Below are positions 1-8,336 of a stretch of 64,000 bases of DNA, one piece after another. This DNA comes from G965207345 sp965207345 (GTDB lineage: Bacteria > Pseudomonadota > Gammaproteobacteria > PS1 > Pseudothioglobaceae): assembly GCA_965207345.1 (NCBI GenBank), contig OZ242280.1, forward strand, positions 496,001-560,000, read 5' to 3'. The position numbers were made by a program, and so were the translations under genes. The stretch's first letter is position 1, and every line of letters begins with the position of its first letter. Below the pieces are notes generated by a model. It had not been told where the DNA came from. It was given only the letters and a program-made list of their open reading frames with translations, and searched no databases.

Positions 1-2
1 GT

Positions 3-581
3 TTGACAACCGCACCTGAACGTGCGCCTGATGAACCAGAATATTTAACAATTACTTATCAAGAAGGTGATATTGTTGCCATCAATGAAAACCCATTATC
101 GCCAGCGAATACTATATTATATCTCAATGATATTGCAGGAAAACATGGCATCGGCAGATGCGATATAGTTGAAAATCGTTTTGTTGGTATGAAGTCTCGC
201 GGCTGCTATGAGACACCAGCAGGCACAATAATGTTAAAAGCACACCGTGCTATAGAATCTCTCACTTTAGATAGGGAATTAGCACATCTAAAAGATGAAT
301 TGATGCCAAAATATGCACATATGATTTACAACGGTTTTTGGTTTACGCCCGAACGCAAAGCTCTGCAAGCTAGTATTGATATGAGCCAACAAAACGTAAG
401 TGGCACGGTGCGACTTAAGTTGTATAAAGGCAACCTATATATTGTAGGTAGAGAATCTAAAAATAATAGCCTTTTTAAAGAAAACATCGCTACCTTTGAA
501 GATGATAGAGGAAGTTATAATCAAGCAGATGCTAAAGGTTTTATTGCATTAAATGCACTTAGATTAAAACTTAAACCATAA
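3..581 (+). CDS. argG: Argininosuccinate synthase, C-terminal part (cut by window edge)
   Basis: These are the last 192 residues of argininosuccinate synthase, which joins citrulline and aspartate using ATP in arginine synthesis in the cytoplasm. The stretch GRCDIVENRFVGMKSRG (about residues 51-67 of the visible part), followed by YETPAGTIML and the TLDREL segment, is typical of the C-terminal synthetase and tetramerisation region. The family is about 400 residues long, so roughly the first half lies before the window and the N-terminal ATP-binding motif cannot be checked. The TTG at position 3 is simply the first in-frame codon and not a real start. The reading frame is intact to its TAA stop. 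Confidence 0.93.
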   Translation: MTTAPERAPDEPEYLTITYQEGDIVAINENPLSPANTILYLNDIAGKHGIGRCDIVENRFVGMKSRGCYETPAGTIMLKAHRAIESLTLDRELAHLKDELMPKYAHMIYNGFWFTPERKALQASIDMSQQNVSGTVRLKLYKGNLYIVGRESKNNSLFKENIATFEDDRGSYNQADAKGFIALNALRLKLKP

Positions 582-639
582 AAATAGACAATATATCTTA
601 AAAAATTCCTCTTATCATAAAAAATAAAAATTTACTATC

Positions 640-1554
640 TTGTATCATTTGAATCAAAAGAAAAATACCAATCGTAGAAATATTCATGGTATTGTCTTAG
701 TTGATAAACCAAAAGGACAAAGTTCAAATGCTATATTACAACAGGTTAGACACTTATTTAACGCAAAAAAAGCAGGGCATACAGGTACTCTAGATCCACT
801 TGCTTCAGGTATTTTGCCAATTTGTTTTGGCAAAGCAACCAAAATTTCTAAATTTTTATTAGGCACAAATAAACACTATATTACGCTTGCAAAACTTGGG
901 CAAAAAACCAGTACAGGCGATGCTGAGGGAGAAATTATAGCAACGAGAAATTACAAGTATTTATCAAAAAATATGCTTGAAAGAGTTTTAAAGTCTTTTG
1001 TGGGCGAAATTTGGCAAACACCTCCTATGTATTCAGCACTCAAAAGATTAGGCGTGCCCCTATATAAACTAGCTAGACAAGGCAAAGAGGTGGAGAGAAA
1101 AGCACGTCTTGTTAATATTTTTTCACTTAAACTAATAGATTACAGGCATGGTTTATTAATGCTAGATATGATTTGTTCTAAAGGAACTTATGTGCGAACA
1201 CTAGTTGAAGATATTGGTGATGCACTTGGATGTTATGCCTTTGTGAAAGAACTAAAAAGAACAGGTTTTGCACATTATTGCATTAATCAGAGCGTTGCAT
1301 TAAAAGCTCTGAAAAAAAAACAAAATGATACGTTATTATTAGATAAATTTATTTATCCAATCGAAAGTGCACTTATTTATTATCCATCACTTTATTTGAA
1401 AGAAGAGCAGATGCAAAAAATAAAATATGGACAAAGTGTTTATTACCCATGCACAGCAGGTAAAATATTCAAAATTTTTAGCAAAGAAAAAATTTTTATC
1501 GCAATTGCCTGCTGTCAAGGTAATTATCTTATGCCCAAAAAATTATTTGTTTAA
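640..1554 (+). CDS. truB: tRNA pseudouridine(55) synthase TruB
   Basis: TruB makes pseudouridine 55 in the T-arm of tRNAs. The N-terminal half carries GIVLVDKPKGQSSN and the catalytic loop GHTGTLDPLASG, with the catalytic aspartate at residue 52. CSKGTYVRTLVEDIG follows near residue 184, and a degenerate PUA-like end closes the 304-residue protein, which is close to family length. No ATG precedes the first conserved motif, so the start is TTG, at 640 or possibly at 649, and no Shine-Dalgarno sequence is visible. In many relatives truB follows rbfA in the nusA-infB operon. Here it stands downstream of argG, so that context is broken. Confidence 0.93.
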   Translation: MYHLNQKKNTNRRNIHGIVLVDKPKGQSSNAILQQVRHLFNAKKAGHTGTLDPLASGILPICFGKATKISKFLLGTNKHYITLAKLGQKTSTGDAEGEIIATRNYKYLSKNMLERVLKSFVGEIWQTPPMYSALKRLGVPLYKLARQGKEVERKARLVNIFSLKLIDYRHGLLMLDMICSKGTYVRTLVEDIGDALGCYAFVKELKRTGFAHYCINQSVALKALKKKQNDTLLLDKFIYPIESALIYYPSLYLKEEQMQKIKYGQSVYYPCTAGKIFKIFSKEKIFIAIACCQGNYLMPKKLFV

Positions 1555-1574
1555 TCTTAATTAACGCCCTAAGA

Positions 1575-2228
1575 ATGGTCATAGGAAAAGAAACAGGAGC
1601 ACTTAAAAAAGCACTCGTTGGCTATGGTTTTGATAAATCATTGATGCAAAGTATCAAGGGTGATGCTAGCTTGAGAGATACAGTTTATCAGCGTGAACGT
1701 ACCTGCACAATCATTGATAAACAAATGACTAAAATGATTAAAATTTTTACATATTTATTACTCAAAACAGGCGTGCATCGTTTAAGTATTGGTTTTAATA
1801 ACGGCGAGGTTAAAACTTTTTCTATTTTTGATCCCGCAAACATGGAAGTGCACTTAGCAGAAAATTTGCTGGATGAAAATTATTTAAGTAGTAATTTCGT
1901 GCGCATAACGCTTAAGGAAAAGGGCAATTTTATTAAACGTCTCTACGCCATGCTTGCAAAAGATAAAATATTTAATTATTTGTCTAAAACTTGGCAATAC
2001 GCATTTTTGAAACGCAATGCAAATATCAAAAATATAGACCTAAGTAACACTAAAGAGCTCAAATTTATTTTAAACTCCTTACCTGATTTACGAAATTTAG
2101 AGGGTTATTTTTTACGCACTGTGAGCATAAGTTTATTTAATAGCACAGTAGCAATGACTTTTAACTGTGATGGCACACAAATTGTTGCCCATCATTGTTT
2201 TGAAGATTTTATAAAGACCAATTTTTAA
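1575..2228 (+). CDS. Conserved-looking protein of unknown function (217 aa)
   Basis: I do not recognise this protein. It starts with ATG 20 bases after the truB stop and runs without interruption for 217 residues in the same direction as truB and purD, so it is probably a real gene, perhaps co-transcribed with truB. It has no signal peptide and no clear membrane segment. It is rich in Lys, Asn, Leu and Phe, and its middle alternates short hydrophobic and charged stretches, suggesting a soluble mixed alpha/beta fold. The aromatic ending FEDFIKTNF is distinctive. No catalytic or nucleotide-binding motif is visible and I assign no function. Confidence 0.55.
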   Translation: MVIGKETGALKKALVGYGFDKSLMQSIKGDASLRDTVYQRERTCTIIDKQMTKMIKIFTYLLLKTGVHRLSIGFNNGEVKTFSIFDPANMEVHLAENLLDENYLSSNFVRITLKEKGNFIKRLYAMLAKDKIFNYLSKTWQYAFLKRNANIKNIDLSNTKELKFILNSLPDLRNLEGYFLRTVSISLFNSTVAMTFNCDGTQIVAHHCFEDFIKTNF

Positions 2229-2245
2229 GATTTAAAAAATATGTT

Positions 2246-2275
2246 TTGCAAATACTTTACTGATATGAATATAAT
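2246..2275 (+). promoter_or_regulatory. Putative sigma-70 promoter of purD
   Basis: TTGCAA at 2246-2251 and a perfect TATAAT at 2270-2275 are separated by 18 bases. Transcription would begin near 2282, about 30 bases before the purD ATG. The -35 box matches the consensus at 4 of 6 positions. The assignment rests on sequence match and position only. Confidence 0.5.
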
Positions 2276-2311
2276 TTTTGCATAAACGCTAATCAACAGA
2301 AATTTAATGGT

Positions 2312-3607
2312 ATGAGGATTTTAGTAATTGGTGGTGGTGGTAGAGAACACGCACTAGCGTGGAGGTGTGTGCAATCTGATAAAGTTGAATTAGTTTTTAT
2401 GGCACCAGGCAACGGTAGCAGTGCATACGAAAGAAAAATAAAAAATATTGCTATATCTGCAACCGATATAAAATCTCTACTTCATTTCGCCCAAAAAAAT
2501 ACAATTGACTTAACTATTGTAGGTCCTGAGGAGTCGCTCATTCTTGGTGTGGTTGATACTTTTATTCAGGCAGGTCTAGCAATATTTGGTCCAACCAAAA
2601 ATGCTGCACAACTAGAAGGCTCAAAAGTGTTTAGTAAAAATTTTTGCACAAGAAATAATATTCCAAGTGCAAATTATGCTATTTTTACTGAGTTAGAAAA
2701 ATCCAAAAATTATGTACTTGCAACAGATGTCCCTATTGTTATTAAGGCTGATGGTTTAGCTGCTGGAAAAGGCGTAATTATTGCACACAGCAAACAAGAA
2801 GCGATACGTGCATTGGAAGAGATGCTCAGCAAAAATCGTTTTGGTGAAGCAGGGAAGCGCGTCGTGATTGAAGAATTCTTACACGGTGAAGAAGTAAGTT
2901 TTATCGTAATGACAGATGGCAAAAACATTCTGCCAATGGCAACTTCACAAGACCACAAAAGGCTTTATGATGGTGACAAAGGTGTAAACACTGGTGGAAT
3001 GGGGGCTTATTCACCTGCACCGATTGTGACACCAAAAATATTTGATAATATCATGGAGACTATTATCTCTCCGACAATAGATGCAATGGCAAAAGAAGGG
3101 ATGCCTTATTGTGGTTTTTTGTATGCAGGACTAATAATTGATAAAAATGCTGGTGTCAAGGTGCTAGAATATAACTGTCGCTTTGGAGATCCAGAAGCAC
3201 AACCAATTATGATGCGTCTAAAATCTGATTTAGCATCACTATGTTTGCTTGGAGTAAATGGAAAACTAAACAAAGCATATCTTGACTGGGATAAGCGGAG
3301 TGCACTTGGCGTAGTGCTTGCTGCAAAAAATTATCCAAACCATTACCGCACAGGAGAAATAATACACCTGCCACAAAATGACGACAATAAAAAAGTTTTC
3401 AGTAAGATATTTCACGCGGGCACAACCGAGAAAAACAATCAATTACTTACTAACGGCGGGCGTATTTTATGCGTTACTGCACTCGGCCTTGATATTAAAA
3501 CAGCACAGAAAAACGCTTACGCACTCGTTGATAAAATTAAACACAAAAACATATATCATTATCGCCGTGATATTGGATTTAAAGCCTTGTCCAAAAATAA
3601 AAATTAA
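2312..3607 (+). CDS. purD: Phosphoribosylamine-glycine ligase (GAR synthetase)
   Basis: PurD is the second step of purine synthesis. It joins phosphoribosylamine and glycine with ATP in the cytoplasm. The N-terminus MRILVIGGGGREHALAW is diagnostic. The ATP-grasp domain follows, with IKADGLAAGKGV near residue 145, EEFLHGEEVSFI near 187 and the metal-binding segment YNCRFGDPEAQP near 288. At 431 residues the length is normal. The ATG is preceded by its own promoter-like sequence. The neighbour on the far side converges on it, so purD is probably a single-gene unit. Confidence 0.95.
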   Translation: MRILVIGGGGREHALAWRCVQSDKVELVFMAPGNGSSAYERKIKNIAISATDIKSLLHFAQKNTIDLTIVGPEESLILGVVDTFIQAGLAIFGPTKNAAQLEGSKVFSKNFCTRNNIPSANYAIFTELEKSKNYVLATDVPIVIKADGLAAGKGVIIAHSKQEAIRALEEMLSKNRFGEAGKRVVIEEFLHGEEVSFIVMTDGKNILPMATSQDHKRLYDGDKGVNTGGMGAYSPAPIVTPKIFDNIMETIISPTIDAMAKEGMPYCGFLYAGLIIDKNAGVKVLEYNCRFGDPEAQPIMMRLKSDLASLCLLGVNGKLNKAYLDWDKRSALGVVLAAKNYPNHYRTGEIIHLPQNDDNKKVFSKIFHAGTTEKNNQLLTNGGRILCVTALGLDIKTAQKNAYALVDKIKHKNIYHYRRDIGFKALSKNKN

Positions 3608-3681
3608 AACACATTTTTATTTTCAGCGTATTTTTAATTTTTTAACAACTGTGCTAAATTTTCAATATTAGAAAAATTAAA

Positions 3682-4392
3682 TTACTCTAAATTGTCAATC
3701 TGTTGTTGTATTGCTTCTCTTTCACGTAGTAATTTCGCTTTTTCTCTAACAATTTCTTCTTTTTTTATAGTATCTTCTCTACTCTTTCTATCACGTTCAA
3801 TTTCTCGTTGCGGCCTTTTTTCTAAATGCTCAAACAGTTTTAAGATGCTTTTGACACCTGAAACTTTTTTTACTTCTTTCACCGCTTTATTTTCCTCACG
3901 TGCAGTCAATGCGCCCATTAAATACACCATCCCGTTTTCAACGTGCACAAGCACATGACCAGGATAAAAAACATCTTGATTATAATATAGCCACTTAATT
4001 TCTGCTTTTGTTTTACTATCGTTTAACCGACTAATTAGTGATGTATTTGGCGCAATATTAAGCTCATTATAAATATAAGCAATATCAGAGCGTTTTGATA
4101 GAATTGCTGTCTCAATATTTTTTTTCACACGCGCATTTGCTACTTCGCCCGTAATTAACACTGCACGATTATAAACTGAAAAATTAACATGCCCACCCTC
4201 TAATATATCGTTATTGAGCACCCACTCCCTTAAAAATATCAACAAAGTTTTATCATCTAGAATCTCTCCAGTGCTACGTCTATCTTGATATACTGATGAA
4301 ACAATAACCGCGCCACTTGTGAGTAAAACGGGTGCGCATCCTGAGATAAGTAATACATGCACAATCAATACTAACATCGCTATTTTTTTCAT
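3682..4392 (-). CDS. dolP: BON-domain outer-membrane lipoprotein (DolP/YraP-like)
   Basis: The protein has a lipoprotein signal with a lipobox ending in Cys19 (LLISGC). It then has two BON-type segments, about residues 48-110 (with VLITGEVANARVK) and 115-180 (with VYLMGALTAREENKAVKEVKKV). In the E. coli relative, BON domains bind anionic phospholipid and support outer-membrane integrity. Unlike E. coli DolP, the C-terminus from about residue 190 is a long Arg/Glu/Lys-rich stretch likely to form a coiled coil, which makes the protein about 40 residues longer. The ATG overlaps the yraN stop as ATGA. The yraN-dolP pairing is also seen in E. coli, which supports the call. Confidence 0.82.
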   Translation of the reverse strand: MKKIAMLVLIVHVLLISGCAPVLLTSGAVIVSSVYQDRRSTGEILDDKTLLIFLREWVLNNDILEGGHVNFSVYNRAVLITGEVANARVKKNIETAILSKRSDIAYIYNELNIAPNTSLISRLNDSKTKAEIKWLYYNQDVFYPGHVLVHVENGMVYLMGALTAREENKAVKEVKKVSGVKSILKLFEHLEKRPQREIERDRKSREDTIKKEEIVREKAKLLREREAIQQQIDNLE

Positions 4393-4832
4393 TTTATCCT
4401 CTTTAAGTCAAATGCGTTTTTTATCCAAGTTATTTCATCTTTTTGCGCTCTAGTAAAACCAAAAATATTTTTAAATCCAGTAAATAATTTGATACTTTTA
4501 CTTTCATCACTCAAATTAGGTTTAATGGCAACTACATCAAAACGGCAAACACTATCAATATATTGCTGATGCATACTTAGAAAGTATTGCGCGGCGCGCA
4601 TAATTTTAATCTGCTTTTTGCGATTAACACTTATTAACGCGCTACCGTAATTATCATCATAACGAAAACGCACTTCTACAAATACTAAAATATCGCTATC
4701 AAGCATAACTATATCAATTTCACCAAGCTTGGTTATGTAATTTCGTACAACGAAATACAAACCTTGCTTTTTAAGATATTTTAACGCCTGCTTTTCTTTT
4801 TGATAGCCAATTTTTTGTTTTTCACTAAGCAT
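4389..4832 (-). CDS. yraN: UPF0102 family nuclease-like protein YraN
   Basis: This 147-residue protein has the UPF0102 pattern: an N-terminal helical A-x-x-Y-L-K-K segment, then VRNYITKLGEIDIVM and LVFVEVRFR. Together these supply the D and E-V-K/R elements of a PD-(D/E)XK restriction-endonuclease-like core; here the usual EVK is EVR. The usual phrase around GSA and a later FDVVAI strand are present. The biological role of the family is not settled. It is first in a two-gene unit with the BON lipoprotein and overlaps it by four bases. Confidence 0.88.
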   Translation of the reverse strand: MLSEKQKIGYQKEKQALKYLKKQGLYFVVRNYITKLGEIDIVMLDSDILVFVEVRFRYDDNYGSALISVNRKKQIKIMRAAQYFLSMHQQYIDSVCRFDVVAIKPNLSDESKSIKLFTGFKNIFGFTRAQKDEITWIKNAFDLKRIK

Positions 4833-4970
4833 TAAAATTTAGTATGTCTAAAATTATCTAATGATTTCATGGCCTATAATACCAATTTTAATCTGTAAAT
4901 AGATATCTCATTGTCATACAATACCGCTAATATGTCAATATGAAGTGTTTATGATATGCTATGAACATTT

Positions 4971-4999
4971 TTGTTATTATTATTTTACTCTGCTATAAT
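4971..4999 (+). promoter_or_regulatory. Strong sigma-70 promoter with extended -10 for the precursor operon
   Basis: TTGTTA at 4971-4976 and TATAAT at 4994-4999 are spaced by exactly 17 bases. TGC directly before the -10 box gives an extended -10 element. Transcription would start near 5006 and leave a leader of about 57 bases before the first precursor gene. This is among the best promoter matches in the window. The rest of 4833-5062 contains no gene. Confidence 0.65.
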
Positions 5000-5049
5000 T
5001 AGCATGAGTTTTGAGTTTTAAAAAGGTAAACTAATCAAAGAACTACACT

Positions 5050-5057
5050 AAGGAGGT
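5050..5057 (+). promoter_or_regulatory. Near-perfect Shine-Dalgarno site of precursor gene 1
   Basis: AAGGAGGT at 5050-5057 lies five bases before the ATG at 5063. It is a full complement of the 16S rRNA tail, whereas many genes in this window have no visible ribosome binding site. The other operon members also have good sites, AGGAGA at 5388-5393 and AAGGAG at 5802-5807, which suggests high protein output. Confidence 0.75.
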
Positions 5058-5062
5058 TTTTA

Positions 5063-5383
5063 ATGGCCACTGATGCTTATAGCAAACTATACGACGTTGC
5101 ATTTCGCAAGAAACTTAAAGAGGCGCCTAAAGAGGCTTTAGAAAATCTAAATTATGACTTTAGTAATATTGCAAAAGATGCTAAATTTGTGCTAGTAACT
5201 TCTCCAAAAGATGTTATACATCTCGTGATACCACATGGATTTGATGCAGAAAGTGTCAATGATTTAAGGAATGTGCAATCAGCAGGATCTGCTAGCACTG
5301 CCGGCACGATAGGTTCTTTTGGCACATTGGCTAGCACTGTTTCAACGGCAAGTAGCGTTCTTAGTGCTGGTTCAGCCTCATAA
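5063..5383 (+). CDS. NHLP-type RiPP precursor candidate 1 with period-3 Ser/Thr core
   Basis: This 106-residue protein begins with a leader resembling the nitrile-hydratase-like leader peptide family (NHLP) of ribosomal natural products. AFRKKLKEAPKEAL (residues 13-26) matches the family phrase around F-R-x-x-L and P-x-x-A-L. A beta-rich segment follows, ending in DVIHLVIP (50-57), and then a D/E-x-x-V/L-x-x-V end at 61-71. From residue 73 the protein is almost only Ser, Thr, Ala, Gly, Val, Ile and Leu. Ser or Thr recurs every third residue, with one single-residue slip near residue 91. The tail has no Cys, which argues against thioether rings in this member. It is first in a three-gene operon with no processing enzymes nearby. 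The family call is from pattern recognition; the product is unknown. Confidence 0.72.
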   Translation: MATDAYSKLYDVAFRKKLKEAPKEALENLNYDFSNIAKDAKFVLVTSPKDVIHLVIPHGFDAESVNDLRNVQSAGSASTAGTIGSFGTLASTVSTASSVLSAGSAS

Positions 5384-5398
5384 TTTTAGGAGATAATT

Positions 5399-5770
5399 AT
5401 GAATATAGATAATGTTAATAAGCTCTATCTAGCTCTATCTAAAGATGGAAAATTACGTGCTGATTTATTGCGAAATCCGAAACGATTTATCAAGGATCAT
5501 CTTGGTCGCGAAACTGAAGAATCTATGGATATTAAACCAATTTTGAACAAAAAAGATGTTTTTTATTTTGTTATACCCTCAGATGCTAAAGGGCTGTCTA
5601 ATGATGAGTTAGATAAATTGCACGCCTCCAGAAAAACAATAGTAGGCTGCGCTTCTACCGCGGGAACAGCAGCTACTGCTAGTACTGCTAGTACAGTTAG
5701 CGGCACAGTAGGGTCAATTGGCACGGGTAGTTCAGTTGGTTCGATAGGTACTGCTGCAGATAATAGTTAG
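5399..5770 (+). CDS. NHLP-type RiPP precursor candidate 2 with period-3 Ser/Thr core
   Basis: This 123-residue protein starts 15 bases after precursor 1. Its leader shows L-R-x-x-L-L-x-x-P (residues 19-27), DVFYFVIP (53-60) and LSNDELDKLHAS (66-77). The last resembles the L-S-D-E-E-L-E segment that ends known NHLP leaders. The tail from about residue 84 opens with Cys84. It continues with five Ser/Thr-x-small triplets, one extra Gly at about residue 102, and six further triplets, then ends DNS. The architecture mirrors its neighbours although the leader is diverged, which suggests that the tail is what selection conserves. No function can be assigned without knowing the modifying enzyme. Confidence 0.72.
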   Translation: MNIDNVNKLYLALSKDGKLRADLLRNPKRFIKDHLGRETEESMDIKPILNKKDVFYFVIPSDAKGLSNDELDKLHASRKTIVGCASTAGTAATASTASTVSGTVGSIGTGSSVGSIGTAADNS

Positions 5771-5813
5771 ATGTGAATATTTTTATGTTTGAGATAACAT
5801 TAAGGAGATTGCT

Positions 5814-6140
5814 GTGAACGAAGTTAATAAAATGAAATTGCCAGATTTAATGGATAAAGATATTCGCTCAGAAATACGTAAAAATCCTGAAGTCTTTATG
5901 AGCGATATGCTTGGTGAAAAAATGCTTGTAGATGAGATTAGCATAGTTGTTAAGACAAACACTGCTGATATTACTTATGTTGTTATACCAAAAGAAAATG
6001 TTATGGCAGGAGATTTAGCATCTGTGCAGGCATCCGGTGTGAGTTCTGCTGGCACAGCGGCTACATTAGGATCAGTATCTAGCATGTGTTCTAGCGCTTC
6101 TACTTTTGCAACTGCCTCATCTGTCGGCACTCTCACTTGA
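5814..6140 (+). CDS. NHLP-type RiPP precursor candidate 3 with period-3 Ser/Thr core
   Basis: This 108-residue protein uses a GTG start chosen by the AAGGAG seven bases upstream. Its leader keeps the spacing of its neighbours: a helical I-R-S-E-I-R-K-N-P segment (residues 17-25), ITYVVIP (53-59) and a D-L-A-S-V-Q-A-S junction (67-74). From about residue 78 the tail runs as six Ser/Thr-x-small triplets, one extra Ser at about residue 97, and four more triplets ending GTLT. There is a single Cys at 92. The gene is last in the operon. No convincing terminator was found before mnmE. Confidence 0.7.
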   Translation: MNEVNKMKLPDLMDKDIRSEIRKNPEVFMSDMLGEKMLVDEISIVVKTNTADITYVVIPKENVMAGDLASVQASGVSSAGTAATLGSVSSMCSSASTFATASSVGTLT

Positions 6141-6334
6141 TTTCTTAAAGATGATTTTAATTTGAAGCGCGTTTTAAATAAAGTCACATCATCTAATAGT
6201 GGTGGTGTATTGAGTTGTTATCTTCTAACGCGTTGCACAAAAATTTGGCACGGTTAGTATTTGAGTACATAAAGCGGTAAAATAAACGATTCTAATAAAA
6301 ATTATTTTTGTTAAAATTATTTTTTAGAGTAGCG

Positions 6335-7693
6335 ATGTCTTCAAATACTATTGTTGCCAGAGCAAGCCCGAGTGGAAAAGCAAGTATTAGTGTTGTGCGC
6401 ATTTCTGGTTCTAAAGCACTTAATATTGCACACGCTGTTTTAGGTTATACACCAAAAATACGCCACGCACACTATGGTGCTTTTTTTGATACCTCAGGTG
6501 CAATGATTGATCAAGGTATTGCTATTTTCTATAAAGCACCCCATTCTTTTACGGGTGAAGATATACTGGAATTACAGGCACATGGCAGCATAGCAGTAAC
6601 AGATTCTTTAATAGAAACTGCACTTGACTTAGGTGCAGCACTAGCTGAAGCAGGTGAATTTAGTAAACGTGCTTTTTTAAATGGCAAAATAGATTTAATC
6701 CAAGCGGAAGCCATTGCTGATTTAATCGCATCTAGCACGCGTCAATCTATGAAATCAGCACTGCGTTCTTTAACAGGCAAATTTTCCAGCCAAATTAATG
6801 CCTTAGTAAAATCTATCAATGAACTGCGCATTTTCATTGAAGCAAATATTGATTTTAGCGATGAAGATATTGATATAAAAAGCCGCTATGAGCTAAAAAA
6901 TAAATTGGTAGATATCAAAATGCAATTGGATAAAATTTTAAAAAATGCTAAGGCGGGTAGCATATTAAGAGATGGGATACACGTTGCTATTATTGGTAAG
7001 CCAAATGTGGGTAAATCTAGCCTACTTAATGCACTTACAAAAACTGATAGTGCTATTGTTACAAACCTAGCAGGGACAACTAGGGATTCTTTAAAAGAAA
7101 CTGTATATCTAGGTGGTGTGCCTATTTATTTAACTGATACTGCAGGAATACGCCATAGCGAAAATATTATTGAAAAAGAGGGGATCAAACGCACGCAAAA
7201 AGTGATGTATGCCGCGGATTTAATTCTTTTGGTTTTTGAAGCAAATAGCAAACCAGATTTTTCCATTCTACCTGATACTACTAATTTTGTACAAACCCTA
7301 CTGATTAAAAATAAAATTGATGCCACAGATGAAAAAGCGGGAGTTGTGCAAAAAACAATACAAAACAAAAATAAAATAACAACTATTACAATTTCTGCTA
7401 AATACCATCTTGGTATTGACGTACTCAGCACAGAAATATTAAAACTTACATGCGCAAATGATTTGGGAGAGCATACCATTCTTGCTAGAAAACGCCATAT
7501 TGAATCTTTAAAAGCCGCCAGGCAGTACGTAATAAGGGCTGAAAAAAATATCTGCCTTAATGATTTTTTTGCTGAAGAATTGTTTGCCGAAGATTTACGT
7601 CTATGCGCTAATGCTTTAGGGGAAATCACTGGAAAAACCACCTCAGATGACTTACTTGGCGATATTTTTGCCAACTTTTGTATTGGTAAGTAA
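6335..7693 (+). CDS. mnmE: tRNA modification GTPase MnmE
   Basis: MnmE, with MnmG, modifies the wobble uridine of several tRNAs. The N-terminal tetrahydrofolate-binding domain starts MSSNTIVARAS. A helical domain surrounds a G domain with the P-loop GKPNVGKSS near residue 220, DTAGIR in switch II and NKID. The C-terminus ends in the family's essential FCIGK, whose Cys is needed for activity. A TTG start 27 bases upstream is possible, but the ATG at 6335 matches homologue N-termini and gives the usual length of about 452 residues. It lies 195 bases after the precursor operon and probably has its own promoter. Confidence 0.95.
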   Translation: MSSNTIVARASPSGKASISVVRISGSKALNIAHAVLGYTPKIRHAHYGAFFDTSGAMIDQGIAIFYKAPHSFTGEDILELQAHGSIAVTDSLIETALDLGAALAEAGEFSKRAFLNGKIDLIQAEAIADLIASSTRQSMKSALRSLTGKFSSQINALVKSINELRIFIEANIDFSDEDIDIKSRYELKNKLVDIKMQLDKILKNAKAGSILRDGIHVAIIGKPNVGKSSLLNALTKTDSAIVTNLAGTTRDSLKETVYLGGVPIYLTDTAGIRHSENIIEKEGIKRTQKVMYAADLILLVFEANSKPDFSILPDTTNFVQTLLIKNKIDATDEKAGVVQKTIQNKNKITTITISAKYHLGIDVLSTEILKLTCANDLGEHTILARKRHIESLKAARQYVIRAEKNICLNDFFAEELFAEDLRLCANALGEITGKTTSDDLLGDIFANFCIGK

Positions 7694-8336
7694 TTACATT
7701 AAATACAAGCAAAACGCGCGGTCAAGCAAATGGAGCAAGTTAGAGAATTCCCTTAATCATTTTATTCCAAAAAGCTCTGTCTTAGTTTTATTGCTTCTCT
7801 CTAAACAAACCTCAGTTTTCCGTAGTAGTTAAATTCAAGACTTTAGTTAGGCAATAATAATTTTCTACATTAAGTTTCGAAAATGCTAAAACAATTCTTT
7901 TGTTTATTAGGGGTTTGCAAATACTACAAAAATATACGCAAGACTGTAAAGGGTGTTTTGGCTATTTTTTACACCATTTTTCACACTTTGGTATGCGAGG
8001 TAAGCAAGATGAGAAAAATTTAAAAAATGCATGGAGGGAAACAAAAGAATTATATATTTGTGAATTTTTAGTTATGCCTAAACACCTATGGTTAAACAGT
8101 AAACGTTGTCTTAATTGTGGAAAAAGAAACATTGAAAGTAACAGTGTTTTCATAGAAAAACGTCCGTCATTTTCTGATTATCTATTAAATGCATAAAAGT
8201 CTACAATGTCTAAGAAAACATAATCTTTGGCTTATTATTGGTTATAAATCTGGCTACTTATTTCTCTTTGCTTAAAGCTTATATTTGGCACCTCTAACAA
8301 CCGTTAGTTTGCTTAGCTAATAGGTGCACAAAAGCG
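7694..8336. other. Long stretch without a recognisable gene
   Basis: No gene can be supported here. One open frame on the plus strand, TTG at 7900 to 8196 (98 codons), encodes a Cys- and His-containing peptide with C-x-x-C pairs (CKGC, CLNC). It has no ribosome binding site and resembles nothing I know, so it may be chance or a gene remnant. A nested inverted repeat lies at 8288-8327, with GCACCT at 8288-8293 and AGGTGC at 8322-8327. Together with the broken gene that follows, this reads as decaying accessory DNA. Confidence 0.4.

Noticed and set aside
7126..7674. 182-codon reverse-strand open frame inside mnmE
   Set aside because: It is a shadow of a clearly conserved gene on the other strand, with no start signal or recognisable protein.
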